From: Galdieria partita
Taxonomy: Eukaryota > Rhodophyta > Bangiophyceae > Galdieriales > Galdieriaceae
Reading direction: 5' to 3'
Assembly (NCBI GenBank): GCA_025991245.1
Contig: BQMJ01000068.1
Location: 103,274 to 167,273 of the forward strand
DNA length: 64,000 nucleotides
Part shown: piece after piece, positions 11,757-22,007 of the stretch
Numbering within the stretch: the stretch's first letter is position 1
Layout of the letters: each line of letters begins with the position of its first letter
The notes under the pieces: generated by a model
What the model saw: only the letters and a program-made list of their open reading frames with translations
Told to the model about the DNA's origin: nothing
The model's database searches: none
Program-made: the position numbers and the translations under genes

Positions 11757-11932
11757 GTTATGTAACCTCAATTCGTCTTACAATGATGAGATGAAGGGCC
11801 ACATCCTTCCCTTGTTGGAGCATTTTGAGTTGATCTTTCCTCCTTTTAGGCCGTTGTGGATTGTCTCTTGCAGCACCTTGTGTATATTTACTCCAGCTCT
11901 CCTTGTTGAGTAAACAAAAAGGGTTTAACCCC

Positions 11933-12553
11933 ATGCAACGTGTCGTAAAAGGGAGTAAGTCTCCCTCGGAAGGTTTGACCAAGAGCGTTTATAGTGAAGT
12001 AACCATAAAGGCTGCTGAAATTGTAAACTTGGTATGCACCGTAAACTTGGGGGTTCGCAACTTGGACTTGAAAACCATTGCTATTAAAGCGAGAAACGCG
12101 GAATACAACCCGAAGCGTTTTCAAGCAGTCATTATGCGTGTGAGGGACCCCAAAACCACTGCCCTCATTTTCAGTTCGGGTAAGATTGTGGTAACAGGAG
12201 CGAAGAGCGAAGAAGAGTCTAAGCGAGCTGCCAAAAAGTTTGTGGTGATTATTCGAAAGTGTGGATACGAAGAGGCAAAATTTTCAGAGTTTAAAGTTCA
12301 AAACGTGGTTGGTACAAGTGCTGTGGACTTTCCTATACGTTTAGAAGCACTTGCCCAAGCACATACACAGTTTTGTACATATGAACCAGAGTTATTCCCA
12401 GGTTTGGTCTATCGTATGATGGAGCCTAAGATTGTATTATTAATATTCGTTTCGGGAAAGTTGGTACTAACTGGTGGGAAAACAAGGAAGCAAATAGATG
12501 AAGCTTTAGAGAAAATTAAAAATGTTCTCGTTACTTTTAAGAAAACAAGGTAA
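11933..12553 (+). CDS. TBP: TATA-binding protein (TBP/TFIID subunit)
   Basis: General transcription factor that binds and bends TATA DNA for all three nuclear RNA polymerases. It is intronless, 206 aa, with only ~25 variable N-terminal residues before the saddle-shaped core. Both imperfect repeats are present. Repeat 1 contains [20 protein letters not shown] and [17 protein letters not shown]; repeat 2 contains [13 protein letters not shown] and [15 protein letters not shown]. The four DNA-intercalating Phe positions (RF, IFSSGK, LFPG, IFVSGK) are conserved. Small oddities: CTVNL replaces the usual STVNL, and VGTSAVDF sits where many TBPs have VGSCDVKF. The start is the only ATG before the core. 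Confidence 0.97.
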   Translation: MQRVVKGSKSPSEGLTKSVYSEVTIKAAEIVNLVCTVNLGVRNLDLKTIAIKARNAEYNPKRFQAVIMRVRDPKTTALIFSSGKIVVTGAKSEEESKRAAKKFVVIIRKCGYEEAKFSEFKVQNVVGTSAVDFPIRLEALAQAHTQFCTYEPELFPGLVYRMMEPKIVLLIFVSGKLVLTGGKTRKQIDEALEKIKNVLVTFKKTR

Positions 12554-12784
12554 AACTGAATACTTTTATCACTATTTACTCTTCGGTTTGTGTGAAACAT
12601 TCGTCAATAAAAGTGCGCGTCATTTTTTCAAACTGTGTTTTATAACTTTTCTTTTGGCGCCTAAAAAAAAAAGAGATTGTGCAACGCTGTATCGAAATTC
12701 TTCCAGAAATCATTTTTGCAGCACGAGCAGGGCGCATGTGGCCTGAGTTGTGAAACGGACAGCAAAGCCTCGTAGTTCTCGTTC

Positions 12785-14044
12785 ATGCGATTTCCTGTTT
12801 CCAGAAACGGCAAACTATCAAGTCTTTCTGAAGTAGCCACTTCCGAGACAGGTTTTACATCTTCTTATTGCGGTGAAAACTCATTAGGGGAGAACGTCGA
12901 GACATCGAGACGTACCAGTGTCCATTTGGAAAGTCTCCGAAGGCCTAGCTTCAGAAGAAGAGGTTTTAATTTGTTTTGGATGTTGTTCCGTTTATGGAAC
13001 GTGAGAATGTTACTGTCCTATATGGCTTGTGGCTTTCGTTGGTTCTCGAACAAGTCTTGGTTGAGAGGTTTTTCACCAAAGGGAGGCATGTTGAAGCATT
13101 GGAAGGAAGAGTTTCTTGTTGAACTTGTTTTATTGAGAAGAAATTTTTTGTGGATACTTGTCTTGTTTTTCAGCATTGTATTCCACAATTCCTGCTCTAA
13201 CCTTGCATATTATTTATATAACCAAGCAGAAGCCTACAAATTGGCACCTCTGCATGATTGGTTCTATGAGTTTCTTCCCAAGTTTTCTAAACTGTCTATA
13301 GCAGAGCGTATTTGTAATGTCAGTTTTTACATTATCAATTTGACTATGATAGCCGTAGCTTTTCAGCCTTTCTTTCGCTTGGATTACGTGTATAGCAGAC
13401 TGTCACAGGATATGTTACGTGCTTATTGCTTTTCTCCTGTTACAGAATGGGAGGATAATAATACGGAGAGCACTAGAGAAGCCAGCAGTTTAGATTCATT
13501 TTGGTATAATGGAGGAGTTCGTATTACTTCTATTCATATGATAAGGCGTTTTTCTGCCGCCTACTTTGTTGGTTGTTTATTGAGATGTACAAGTTTTTTG
13601 ATAACAACACTTCCAGGAACTGCCGCTCATTGCTTACAGGAACCATTAGGATATTACGATCCTAACAAAGCACCTGGTTCGTGGAAGGATATTCTCTGGA
13701 ATACCAATTGGGAAACAAAGTGTGGAGATTTGTTGTTTAGTGGGCATTCACAACAAGGTATATTGGCCACTCTTATTATTCATCGTTATTGTTCTTTGCG
13801 AATCTTGGCATATCTTATGTGGCCGATTTTGCTTATTTTTGAGTACACCATTATAGTAACTCGAAGACATTATTCAGTAGATGTTTTAGTTGCCATGTAT
13901 GTTATTCCTTTGGTGTGGTATTGGTTAAGTCAAAGTTCATTGTTGGATGAAGCCAATGATCAGTGGGTTGTAGAAAAAGTCCTAAATAAGATAAGTTTGT
14001 ATAGATATGTAAGAGACGAGCCTGAAGCAGACGGAGTTGTTTAA
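12785..14044 (+). CDS. Sphingomyelin synthase / inositol-phosphorylceramide synthase-like phosphotransferase
   Basis: Multi-pass membrane enzyme, 419 aa and intronless, of the PAP2-related SMS family. These enzymes move a phospho-head group from a glycerophospholipid to ceramide in the Golgi or plasma membrane. The catalytic region is clear: CGDLLFSGHS (His of the triad, near residue 320) and TRRHYSVDVLVAMYVIPL (second His and the Asp, near residue 362). This is the HHD triad pattern of SMS1/2, plant IPC synthases and related proteins. About six hydrophobic segments are visible, beginning with FLWILVLFFSIVFHN. The N-terminal ~100 residues are basic and Ser/Arg-rich without similarity. Which head group is used cannot be read from the sequence. 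Confidence 0.8.
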   Translation: MRFPVSRNGKLSSLSEVATSETGFTSSYCGENSLGENVETSRRTSVHLESLRRPSFRRRGFNLFWMLFRLWNVRMLLSYMACGFRWFSNKSWLRGFSPKGGMLKHWKEEFLVELVLLRRNFLWILVLFFSIVFHNSCSNLAYYLYNQAEAYKLAPLHDWFYEFLPKFSKLSIAERICNVSFYIINLTMIAVAFQPFFRLDYVYSRLSQDMLRAYCFSPVTEWEDNNTESTREASSLDSFWYNGGVRITSIHMIRRFSAAYFVGCLLRCTSFLITTLPGTAAHCLQEPLGYYDPNKAPGSWKDILWNTNWETKCGDLLFSGHSQQGILATLIIHRYCSLRILAYLMWPILLIFEYTIIVTRRHYSVDVLVAMYVIPLVWYWLSQSSLLDEANDQWVVEKVLNKISLYRYVRDEPEADGVV

Positions 14045-14100
14045 AGAAGAATTGGGTTTATATACTATTATAAATAAACGCAACTTGTGTAAGCACCAAG

Positions 14101-14688
14101 TTATTCTTGTTTACTTGCAAATGAAAGTGGTAAGCCCATCGTCTTTGCCAGTGCTTCAAAGTCTTCTTCCAAAGCTTCATCCTTTGACTGAGTAACATAT
14201 TGTTCAGATTGCTTCTGGTTGAACGAGTCAGGTTCTTTTTGATTGTTCAAGTCAACCTTTACATCACTTTTGTTTTGTGACAACTTTTCAATTCGACTCT
14301 TTACAGATTCTACATTCACTCTTTCCACTCTTAATGACATACCCAAGTTTTTTTGGTGAATTCGGCTATTGAGGTGGTTCAAATAAGCGTTGGAGTCTTT
14401 CTGTAACACTTTACATATTTCACAGTAGAAACCGCTATTTTTATCTCTCAATGAAGAAACTACAGTTGCTTTTCCTACTCTTTTTTCAAAATCCAATTGA
14501 TAGTCTCTTCTTTCTAACCAAGACCGCGTAGGTGCGAAAGGGTCGTCTTCGGGTTGTTTTGCCTTTTTAGCTCGCTCCCTTTCATTCTTTTCGTCTTGTT
14601 CTCTTTTTTCTTGTTGTTTGTTTTCCAAGAAAGCCTTGTCCCAAGTTCTTCTACCCGTCACAGAAGAAACGCGCGTTTCCTTTTTCAT
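14101..14688 (-). CDS. SNU23: SNU23/ZMAT2, U4/U6.U5 tri-snRNP zinc-finger protein
   Basis: Spliceosomal tri-snRNP/B-complex protein of 195 aa, intronless. It opens with RTWDKAFLENKQQEKR and a long charged helix. After RRDYQLDFEKRVGK it has one U1-type C2H2 zinc finger, with cysteines in FYCEICKV and histidines in YLNHLNSRIHQKNLGMS. The NLGMSLRVERV extension directly after the finger is the diagnostic ZMAT2/Snu23 element. The tail is acidic. Its ATG is only 62 bp from the isocitrate dehydrogenase ATG on the other strand, so the two genes must share a promoter region. Its stop is 56 bp from the SMS-like gene stop. Confidence 0.9.
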   Translation of the reverse strand: MKKETRVSSVTGRRTWDKAFLENKQQEKREQDEKNERERAKKAKQPEDDPFAPTRSWLERRDYQLDFEKRVGKATVVSSLRDKNSGFYCEICKVLQKDSNAYLNHLNSRIHQKNLGMSLRVERVNVESVKSRIEKLSQNKSDVKVDLNNQKEPDSFNQKQSEQYVTQSKDEALEEDFEALAKTMGLPLSFASKQE

Positions 14689-14750
14689 CTTCCAATGACA
14701 ATGGGCAAGTAAGAAGAGCCAACTTGGGCCATTGGTGGAGAGTTGTCCTC

Positions 14751-16146
14751 ATGAATGGTTTTGTACAATACTTGAAGCAAGTTCAAGGATATTCCAAGCT
14801 TTTTACCATTCGTTCAGTCGATAGATTGGTTTCGAATCGATCGCTATCCACTGCTTCACAACGATATACCGTGACTTTATTTCCCGGCGACGGTATTGGT
14901 CCGGAAATATCTCAAGCTGTACAAGATGTCTTTGCTGCAGCCAAACTTCCTATTGATTGGGAAGTATATCATGTTTCCACAAAGTCTGTGAAACCTGGAG
15001 AAGATTTGATTCCAAAGGAAGCTTTAGATGCTGTGAAGAGGAACGGTTATGGTTTAAAAGGTAAACGACTAGATGCACTTGTAGTGAAGCACATCTATAT
15101 ATATATTTGATGGATGGATTGGTTCATACTTTGTTTAGGACCTTTAGAGACTCCTATTGGAAAGGGACATAAATCTCTCAATTTGACGCTAAGAAAAGCA
15201 CTATCTTTGTATGCCAACGTAAGACCTTGTGTTAGTGTCCCAGGAGTGAAGACCAAATATGGTGAGAGTGTCTTTGTGATCTGTTTCTTAGTGTTTATAT
15301 TTTATAGAGAATGTGAACGTCGTTACTGTTCGTGAGAATACGGAAGGTGAATATAGTGGTTTGGAACATATGGTGTATCCCGGTGTTGTAGAAATGATCA
15401 AGTTGATAACCAGACAAGCTTCACTACGAGTTGCTAGATATGCTTTTGAATATGCCAAGAACAATCAAAGAAAGTAAGAAGAAAGTATTTTTTGAAATGT
15501 TATGATAACGGGTCATAGAATGGTAACTGCTGTACATAAAGCCACCGTCATGAAACGAGCAGATGGTCTATTTTTGGAATGTTGTCGAGAAGTGGCACAA
15601 GAATATCCCAATATTCAATATGAAGAAATGCTGATTGATACTTGTGCTGCCCATTTAGTACAGAATCCTTCACGATTAGATGTGATGGTTATGCCCAATC
15701 TATATGGAGATATCATTAGTGATTTATGTGCTGGTCTGATAGGTATTATTCTCTCTCTTGATATATCTTTCTTTGAGAGTGATGGTTGTATGTGTGTGTG
15801 TATAGGTGGATTAGGTTTGACTCCATCGGGCAATATGGGTGAAAGTTGTATGTTGGCAGAAGCAGTTCATGGCACAGCACCTGATATTGCTGGAAAGAAT
15901 CTTGCCAATCCTACTGCTCTGTTATTGAGTTCCCTTATGATGGTTCGTCAAATGAAGCTTTTTGAAAAGGCAGATATCATTGAAAATGCAATCTATGATG
16001 TATTGAAAGAAGGAAAGGTAAGTGGAATAGAGTGCTCATCAAGACTCATATCGTTCAAGGTACGTACGAGAGACTTGGGTGGAACAGCCACTTGTACGGA
16101 TTACACTTTGGCCATTGTGGACAAAATCCACAAGTCACTTGAATAA
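14751..16146 (+). CDS. IDH3A: NAD-dependent isocitrate dehydrogenase, catalytic (alpha-type) subunit, mitochondrial
   Basis: Oxidatively decarboxylates isocitrate to 2-oxoglutarate in the TCA cycle. Six exons (14751-15060, 15139-15261, 15308-15473, 15519-15742, 15806-16017, 16060-16146) total exactly 374 codons (373 aa, normal length). The N-terminal ~45 residues are basic and Ser-rich, a typical mitochondrial presequence. After this come [15 protein letters not shown], the [11 protein letters not shown] signature, the [16 protein letters not shown] motif, [19 protein letters not shown] with metal-binding aspartates, and [11 protein letters not shown]. It could be the only catalytic subunit or one of several. 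The third intron is 45 nt. Confidence 0.94.
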
Positions 16147-16163
16147 AAAGTCTTTTGAGCAGA

Positions 16164-16908
16164 ATGACAAGTTCACATAAAGAAAACTCTGAAGAGTTGG
16201 ATGATATTTTAGCAAAGACACTAGAAGAGTTTTCAGTTGATGATGACGCCGTCCATGAAAGTGTCCCTCATAGCTCGGACCAAGAAGAAAAGGATTACAC
16301 GGCTTCTTTAGAGCAAGTGTTGAATATGTTGTCGCAAGAACAACAACCAAACGAGTCCGAAGATTATCAGCAGTTGTTACAAAGTCTTGTTTCTCAATTT
16401 TCCAAATGGGAAGGTGGGAAAGGAGGAGAAGAAACAACAACAACAACAACAGATGAAGAGCATACTCGAGGGGCTACCAGTGGCTTCTCAGGTCAAGAAC
16501 AAAATGACACGGAAGAAGACTTGGAGAATATGATGCAAATGATAGTGAGGCAATTGCTTTCCAAGGAAATATTACAGGAACCTATGGAACAGCTTTATCA
16601 ACGTTATTGCTTGTGGTTGGATGAAAATCAAGGTTCTTCAGAAGACTATGAGCGATACGTACAACAGAAGCAAATGGTATATCAGATATGTGAAGAATAT
16701 CGTGGAGAAGGAGACACTGATAAAGTATTACAGTTACTACAGCAAGTAAGTAGAGAGAGAGAGTTGTTATTTTGGACAAAGTTTGATTCCATGATAGATG
16801 CAAAGTTTGGGTGCACCTCCTCCCAATGTTATTTCACAAACAGAAGAGAATGAACCACTAGTAGATTCCCAATTGAGAGATTTACAGAGTCAGTGTCAGA
16901 CTCAATAA
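16164..16908 (+). CDS. PEX19: PEX19, peroxisomal membrane-protein import receptor/chaperone
   Basis: Cytosolic chaperone that captures peroxisomal membrane proteins and docks on PEX3. Two exons, 16164-16745 and 16798-16908, give 230 aa across a 52-nt intron. The acidic N-terminus (EELDDILAKTLEEF) is the PEX3-binding type. The C-terminal domain shows MMQMIVRQLLSKEILQEPME, a YQRYCLWL segment and LQQMQSLGAPP, which matches the PEX19 core. The protein ends CQTQ, a farnesylation-type CaaX box as expected for PEX19. The ATG lies just 17 bp after the IDH stop on the same strand, which leaves almost no room for separate transcript ends. Confidence 0.92.
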
Positions 16909-16972
16909 GAATATATCTTGTACGTTGTATATTGAAAGACATTTATTGTCGATAGAATGCAATGGGAGGAAT

Positions 16973-18242
16973 CTACTGAGGAAACTGAAATGAAGGAGAT
17001 ACAAGTTCTGCAATATGTTTGAATCGAATCAACTGTTTGTTCTTTCCAGCTATTTGTTGTTCAAGTGCAAATAGAAAGGCAAATTCTTCGTCATCGCAAT
17101 GATGAAAACTGGCAACTATATCTTGCCCTTTCGATTGTTTATAAGGTGGTTGGGAATAATAAGTATCAAAATAGCTTTTAGGATCGACCCCTATAAAATG
17201 TGTTCCCATAGGCACAATTGAGAGTCCCAATTCTTGAAAGCAAAGACCAACTTTGATATCACCAGCCCAGCAATCTTGAAACCGTTGCATACACCAAGGT
17301 ATCATATCTATCAAAGCTTCTAAAGCCCAATAATTGAGGATGATTCCAGAACCTCCATGTGCAAACCAAGGATTCAAAGATCCATTGGTGACACCACTTG
17401 GGTCATAACCTTCACATAAAGCCACATTGTACTGATTTCCCATATAAATAGGAATTTCTTCTCTCATGGCCTCTTCAAAGATGGGATGTTGTAAGATCGC
17501 TGCCAAACCATCTAAAAAGAAAAAAGTATCATCGTCACACATAATATACCAATCCATATAAGGAAACTTTTTCCACAACATATGAAAACCTGGTAGATTC
17601 TTTTCTCTGTCTTGCCTATAGTTTACTTTAAATTTCTCGCCCTCTTTGTTGTGTTTCAACTTACCACCAACCCACGTTGGCTTGGTCCACCGTTACTTCC
17701 AAAGTTTTCCTTTGACTCGATGACTCAAGTAGCAGTGGTTGTCTGTTTTCTAGAAAAGTGTACAGCGACAATCCTACTGATTCGAACAATTCCTTCAAAC
17801 CTATCGCACCATACCTAGAGTCTGCTTGGTCACTCACAATGATATAATGCTTTACTCTCTGTAACCAAGTACTGTTAGGATTGGGAAATCTATCTTCAAT
17901 AACTTGTGCTCCAGTTTTCATAGCAAAGGCAACTCTATTGGACAGCGCATTCCAAGCAGCATCTGTATCACTTAACAACTTGGTATTATCCTCCAAGGGA
18001 GAAGAATAAAACAGTCCATAGTACAAGTGACGTAAACTCCATAGGATAGCTATTGTCAATATAAATACTATCCATACAATAAAGATATAGTGCTTGTTCC
18101 AAAAAGCTCCCACACCACTTGAGTCCACTAACCCTCGTCCACGACCCTTTGACTTTTCTCCGTAAAAGTTTGAGTTGTTCATAGGTTGTTTCATTTTCGA
18201 GTGACGGCTTTTCCGTTTTCCACTAGTTGCATTGCAATGCAT
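16973..18242 (-). CDS. Type II membrane glycosyltransferase, GT31/fringe-like
   Basis: Probable Golgi glycosyltransferase, 410 aa. A basic cytosolic tail is followed by one signal anchor (YIFIVWIVFILTIAILW, around residue 55) and a lumenal catalytic region. The region contains FPYMDWYIMCDDDTFFFLDG, whose DDD is the metal/nucleotide-sugar DxD motif, and WFAHGGSGIILN, the GGAG-like motif of GT31 (C1GALT/fringe). Two blocks, 18242-17697 and 17659-16973, are out of frame with each other and join cleanly across a 37-nt GT...AG intron (17696-17660). The exact splice sites are inferred from frame only. Donor and acceptor sugars are unknown. Confidence 0.75.
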
Positions 18243-18253
18243 CAATAGTACTT

Positions 18254-18373
18254 ATAACATGATTGGAGCAAACTCGTTGTTCTTCACGCAACGTGGAACG
18301 TATTGATTGGCCTCTTCAAAAGCTGCCATGTCTCTTTGACAAAGGAGAGTTTGGACAACTTGTTCTCCCATAA
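18254..18373 (-). other. Possible 39-codon small ORF between the GT31-like and CCDC6-like genes
   Basis: An ATG-started reading frame of 39 codons (MGEQVVQTLLCQRDMAAFEE...) ends 11 bp before the glycosyltransferase ATG on the same strand. It could be a small gene, the last exon of an unseen transcript, or an upstream ORF in the glycosyltransferase leader. No family match is evident. The rest of 18374-18529 shows no coding sign. Confidence 0.25.
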
Positions 18374-18529
18374 AACTCAATGGTTGGGGAATCCAATGGC
18401 AAGTTTATACATAGAAACAAAGACTATATGAAGCCAAAGATATCTTCAAACACACAAACACAACACACACCAAAAGAGTATTCAACGTTGTTGCTTTGTT
18501 GGTCTCCATCCGTGGAAGAAATAATACTT

Positions 18530-19170
18530 TCACCTCAACTCGTTGGACTCCAAACGTTGGCGAACTTGTGTCAAGGTGGGTGATAAACTCAAGTGAGGAC
18601 AGTCGTCACTGTCTCTTGCAGAACTAGAATTGCACCTTGTTGGGGTCAAGGACGGTGTAGCTTGTCTACTCAATTCCTCCACTTTCTTCTCTAATTGCCT
18701 ACAGAATACAATCAAAAGTAATTCTAACACTACTTTTACACTTACTGTTTCTCTACTCGCAGTTCATCCAACTGTCGCTGTAAACGATTCACTATGAATT
18801 CTTGTTCCTGTTCCAACTGATTCTCTATGTTTACTTTTTCTCTCCGCAACTGTTCCAATTTTTGTTGCAAGTTATTGGTCAGATACTCCTCTTCTTGCTC
18901 TATCTGAACTGCCAAGCGTTCTTTTTCTTCTTTCAACTCTGTTAAGCGCTTTATCAATTTATTGGCTATATATTCCTCCTCTGCCTCGATATGAGTTTGC
19001 ATGGAAAATGATAATTGTTTCAACTCTTTCAACTCTTGTTCAACTACCTTTCTCTTGTGTCTTTCTGCAAATAGTTCTGCTTTGAGTTGTGATAATTCAC
19101 TCAAGAGTTCTTCGTAACTTGGCTTTTTTGTTTGTAGGTCTTGTTCATTATCTCCTTCTAGGTAACTCAT
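18530..19170 (-). CDS. CCDC6-like coiled-coil protein
   Basis: Nearly all-helical coiled-coil protein, 197 aa from two exons (19170-18746, 18698-18530) across a 47-nt intron. Three repeated heptad segments each contain an Glu-rich E(E/Q)E(E)(Y/F) knob: EAEEEYIANKLIKRL, EQEEEYLTNNLQQKL and EQEQEFIVNRLQRQL. This repeated EEE-[YF]-[IL]-x-N-x-L pattern is the hallmark of CCDC6 (H4/DUF2046). After the intron, QLEKKVEELSRQ leads to a Ser/Thr/Pro-rich tail with a likely phosphorylation region, also as in CCDC6. The family role in animals is in DNA-damage checkpoint signalling; its role here is unknown. It is shorter than the animal proteins. Confidence 0.75.
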
Positions 19171-19421
19171 TGTGAAGCTTTTTTAACCAGTTGCACAGTC
19201 TCAAACTTTGGGGAGCATATTGGAAACCCTTGTTGGAACCATACACACGTCGGTCACCAACCCTCCACCAACCAATGATCCACACTCTACAATTTCTCTA
19301 TTCTCTCCATATATGCACTTTATCGTCAAGTGGAATAGAACCATTCTTCTGGTGTTTTCATCCATTCACTTACATTCTTAAAACTATGACCAAGTGATGA
19401 AATATCTATATTCCATTCTCA

Positions 19422-19447
19422 TAGATAGATAGAGAGAGAGATAGATG
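19422..19447. repeat. GATA/GA microsatellite
   Basis: A short run of GATA and GA units upstream of the gamma-carbonic anhydrase gene. The rest of 19171-19487, between the divergent CCDC6-like and gamma-CA genes, shows no coding sign and presumably holds both promoters. Confidence 0.8.
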
Positions 19448-19487
19448 GATATGTACATACATCATTTCCCATTGATTCCTGGTCAAC

Positions 19488-20425
19488 ATGTCCGTTTGGG
19501 GTCAAATATGTCAAACAACAGGCAACTTGTTAAGAAAAAGTGGACAAGCTTTAGATAAAGTTGGGCAAAACTTTCAAGGTGTTTATGCTTACAAAGAACT
19601 TTGTAAGTGCTCGTTATCTATCGTTCTCTCTCCTCATTCGTTTCTCGTATAGTGAATAGACACCATCCCATCCGAGCTACTCTTGACAAAAAACCAATAC
19701 TATCTACCCATGTATTTGTTGCCCCTAATGCTTCAGTGATTGGAAAAGTAGAGCTGGGTTCAAACAGTTCGATATGGTATGGCTCCATCGTTCGTGGAGA
19801 CGTTGCTTCGGTGACTATTGGAGAAAATACCAACGTTCAAGATCGCGCTTATATACACTTGGTTAACGGTGATTCTTTGTTTCAAGGTGGAACAACAAAC
19901 AACTACACAGAAACTATCATTGGGAATAGAGTGTCGATAGGTCACGGTGCTATCATTCACGGGGCTCACATTCAAGATGAGTGTATGGTAGGCATGGGTG
20001 CCATTCTTTTGCAAGGTTGTAAAATATCAAAACATGCCATAGTGGGTTCAGGTAAGAAGTCTTGTTTTGAGAGAACCTTTTGATAGAGCTTTCTAGGTGC
20101 CGTTGTTCCTCCCAAGGCAATCATTCCAAGTGGGGAGCTTTGGGCAGGTTCTCCTGCACGATTCGTGCGAAAACTACTGACAGAAGAAATAGACGCTATT
20201 TTGCAATCCGCGCAAGATTACACAAACTTGGCTGCAGCACATGCAGTAGAGTGTTCTAAATCTTTGGAAGAGATCGAATCCGATAAAATTGCCAGAAAAT
20301 TGCGATCTGAGTTGACTGCTGACCATGCTCCAACAGCAACAGATGAGGAAATTGAAGCTATAGTACAAGAAGAATTGAGCTTGTTTCGAAAACAAGTTGA
20401 AAAGCACAAACAACTGACCGCTTAA
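19488..20425 (+). CDS. Gamma-type carbonic anhydrase (mitochondrial complex I CA domain subunit)
   Basis: Left-handed beta-helix protein of the gamma-CA family, a matrix-side part of complex I in plants and algae. Three exons (19488-19602, 19653-20051, 20097-20425) total 280 aa. The hexapeptide repeats run from FVAPNASVIGKVELGSNSSI to the end of exon 2. Candidate zinc-ligand histidines are in AYIHLVNG and SIGHGAIIHGAHIQDECMVG, the Cam-type pattern, so this copy may be catalytically competent. The C-terminal helical extension after GELWAGSPARFVRKLTEEE-like sequence is typical of plant CA1-3. The N-terminus (MSVWGQICQTTGNLLRKSGQ) resembles the conserved start of plant gamma-CAs. Confidence 0.92.
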
Positions 20426-20428
20426 ATT

Positions 20429-20450
20429 CTATATATATATATATATATAG
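20429..20450. repeat. (TA)n microsatellite
   Basis: About ten TA units just after the gamma-carbonic anhydrase stop. The region up to the ADA2 stop (20593) is AT-rich, includes a possible polyadenylation area, and shows no gene. Confidence 0.85.
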
Positions 20451-20592
20451 ATAAGAGAATCGAATGACATGAATGAGATATCGTTTGATCGGTATAATAA
20501 CGGAAAGCAAATAGACTCATTCTATTTTGGTATCTTTATCAAATAATAAAACTTTTATTTTCCATGTTGCAAGTAGTCATAATTGACTCAGT

Positions 20593-21963
20593 TTATCTTT
20601 GCTGGGGCCAATCTACTATCCAAGGAGAATGACTCGTCGACTTCGTCTTTTTGTTTTCCGCGAGTTTTTTGACCATTTGTTGAAATTGAAAATAGTCTGA
20701 TGGCTTAAAATGTATTGCAGAGCAAAAGGCTTTTTCCATGAATGACAACTTGTCATAGTCTTTCATACCTGTGCTAAGAGTCATAGGCTTATAATCAGTG
20801 CTCGATGAGGCAACAACTCTATTTGATGACACTTTCTTCATTTTCTTCTTCTCTATGTCCTCTCTCTGGTTCGATTCATATAAAGGAGAATGCTTGATGC
20901 GATCCAAACGTTGTTCCAACTCTTCTACACGACGAACAACTTGTCTTTCAAACTCTTCCGCCTCTTTGAAATTGCTAATGCCATTCGCTCGATACGATAA
21001 TAAACGAACCAGTTCACTCCGATAGGCCATGTCTTGTTTCATAAACTGTACAAAAGTATCCAACTCCTCTTTGGACAAAAACTGACCTAAATTGAAAAAA
21101 AGCTCCATCCATTTGCTATCTTCATTGCCAAGTTTTTCCAAATCTTCATTGACTTGGTTGACATCATACATTTTCCATCTTAAAACTGCATCTTTTTTAC
21201 GCTCTCTTTCTTGCAGCTTCAAATCATATATTTCCAACAACTTCATCTTCAAAAGTCTCTCTTCCACAGTGTCATCTTCTAGTATCTGTAACTCTGCTAT
21301 GGTTGCTTCTGCATTGTCATCGTACTCAACATCAAAGTCTTTACGCTTTGGTAGAAACCCCGAAAGAATGGAGCTTTCATCAGGGGATACTTTTACTATA
21401 CTGACTTCTTTCGTTGCTTGTTCAGCTTCTTTCCATTCTTGTGCACTTTCCGGTTCTTCTTGTTCCTTCATGGAAATCGCTGTCAAAGTCGTCTTAAAGT
21501 CCAAATTGGGAAGAGGAGCGGTAACACCTTGAAGATAGACTTGATGGTAGTGTTGCTCACACTTGGTTTTCGACTTTGTTCGAACATATTCCGAAACTAG
21601 CTGCCAGTTGTGTAAGCCATACATGAGCAGGGCATCTAGTAGATTTTCTTCTTCTTCTGCAGTCCATCCTTGACAAAACGGAAACTCCGCAATGTACGAT
21701 ATGACTCTATAAGGATGATATGACCGGTGAGGATATATTTCTACTCCAACCGAAAAACACGACAGACACAGGTCAAAGTTTGGACATTCTGCACAACGAA
21801 AGTACAAAGTGCGGGTAATGTCTACTCCACAATAGTCACAAGTACATTTGGGACCAACCTTGATATCTCTTCTACCAGACCTTCTTGCTGCTAAAGGAGA
21901 CGATACAGGGACGGTTTCCAAAGACCTCTTCCTCTTTTTCTTGGAACTGGTGCTTTCCGTCAT
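20593..21963 (-). CDS. ADA2: Transcriptional adaptor ADA2 (SAGA/ADA histone acetyltransferase complex)
   Basis: Adaptor that binds and stimulates GCN5 in SAGA-type complexes; 456 aa, no intron. Domains in order: ZZ zinc finger (cysteines in CTCDYCGVDI, FRCAECPNFDLCLSCF, with a His-x3-His-type end at HRSYHPYRV), SANT/Myb domain (GWTAEEEENLLDALLMYGLHNW), the ADA2-specific LPKRKDFDVEYDDNAE segment, a central coiled coil, and a C-terminal SWIRM-like domain (LSFMEKAFCSAIHFKPSDYF). An ATG at 21963 is used; it is 44 bp from the PRP3 ATG on the other strand, an extremely compact divergent pair. Confidence 0.95.
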   Translation of the reverse strand: MTESTSSKKKRKRSLETVPVSSPLAARRSGRRDIKVGPKCTCDYCGVDITRTLYFRCAECPNFDLCLSCFSVGVEIYPHRSYHPYRVISYIAEFPFCQGWTAEEEENLLDALLMYGLHNWQLVSEYVRTKSKTKCEQHYHQVYLQGVTAPLPNLDFKTTLTAISMKEQEEPESAQEWKEAEQATKEVSIVKVSPDESSILSGFLPKRKDFDVEYDDNAEATIAELQILEDDTVEERLLKMKLLEIYDLKLQERERKKDAVLRWKMYDVNQVNEDLEKLGNEDSKWMELFFNLGQFLSKEELDTFVQFMKQDMAYRSELVRLLSYRANGISNFKEAEEFERQVVRRVEELEQRLDRIKHSPLYESNQREDIEKKKMKKVSSNRVVASSSTDYKPMTLSTGMKDYDKLSFMEKAFCSAIHFKPSDYFQFQQMVKKLAENKKTKSTSHSPWIVDWPQQR

Positions 21964-22007
21964 CAACTACCCCTATTTCGCTACCTTTCCATCTCTTGCC
22001 ACGAACT

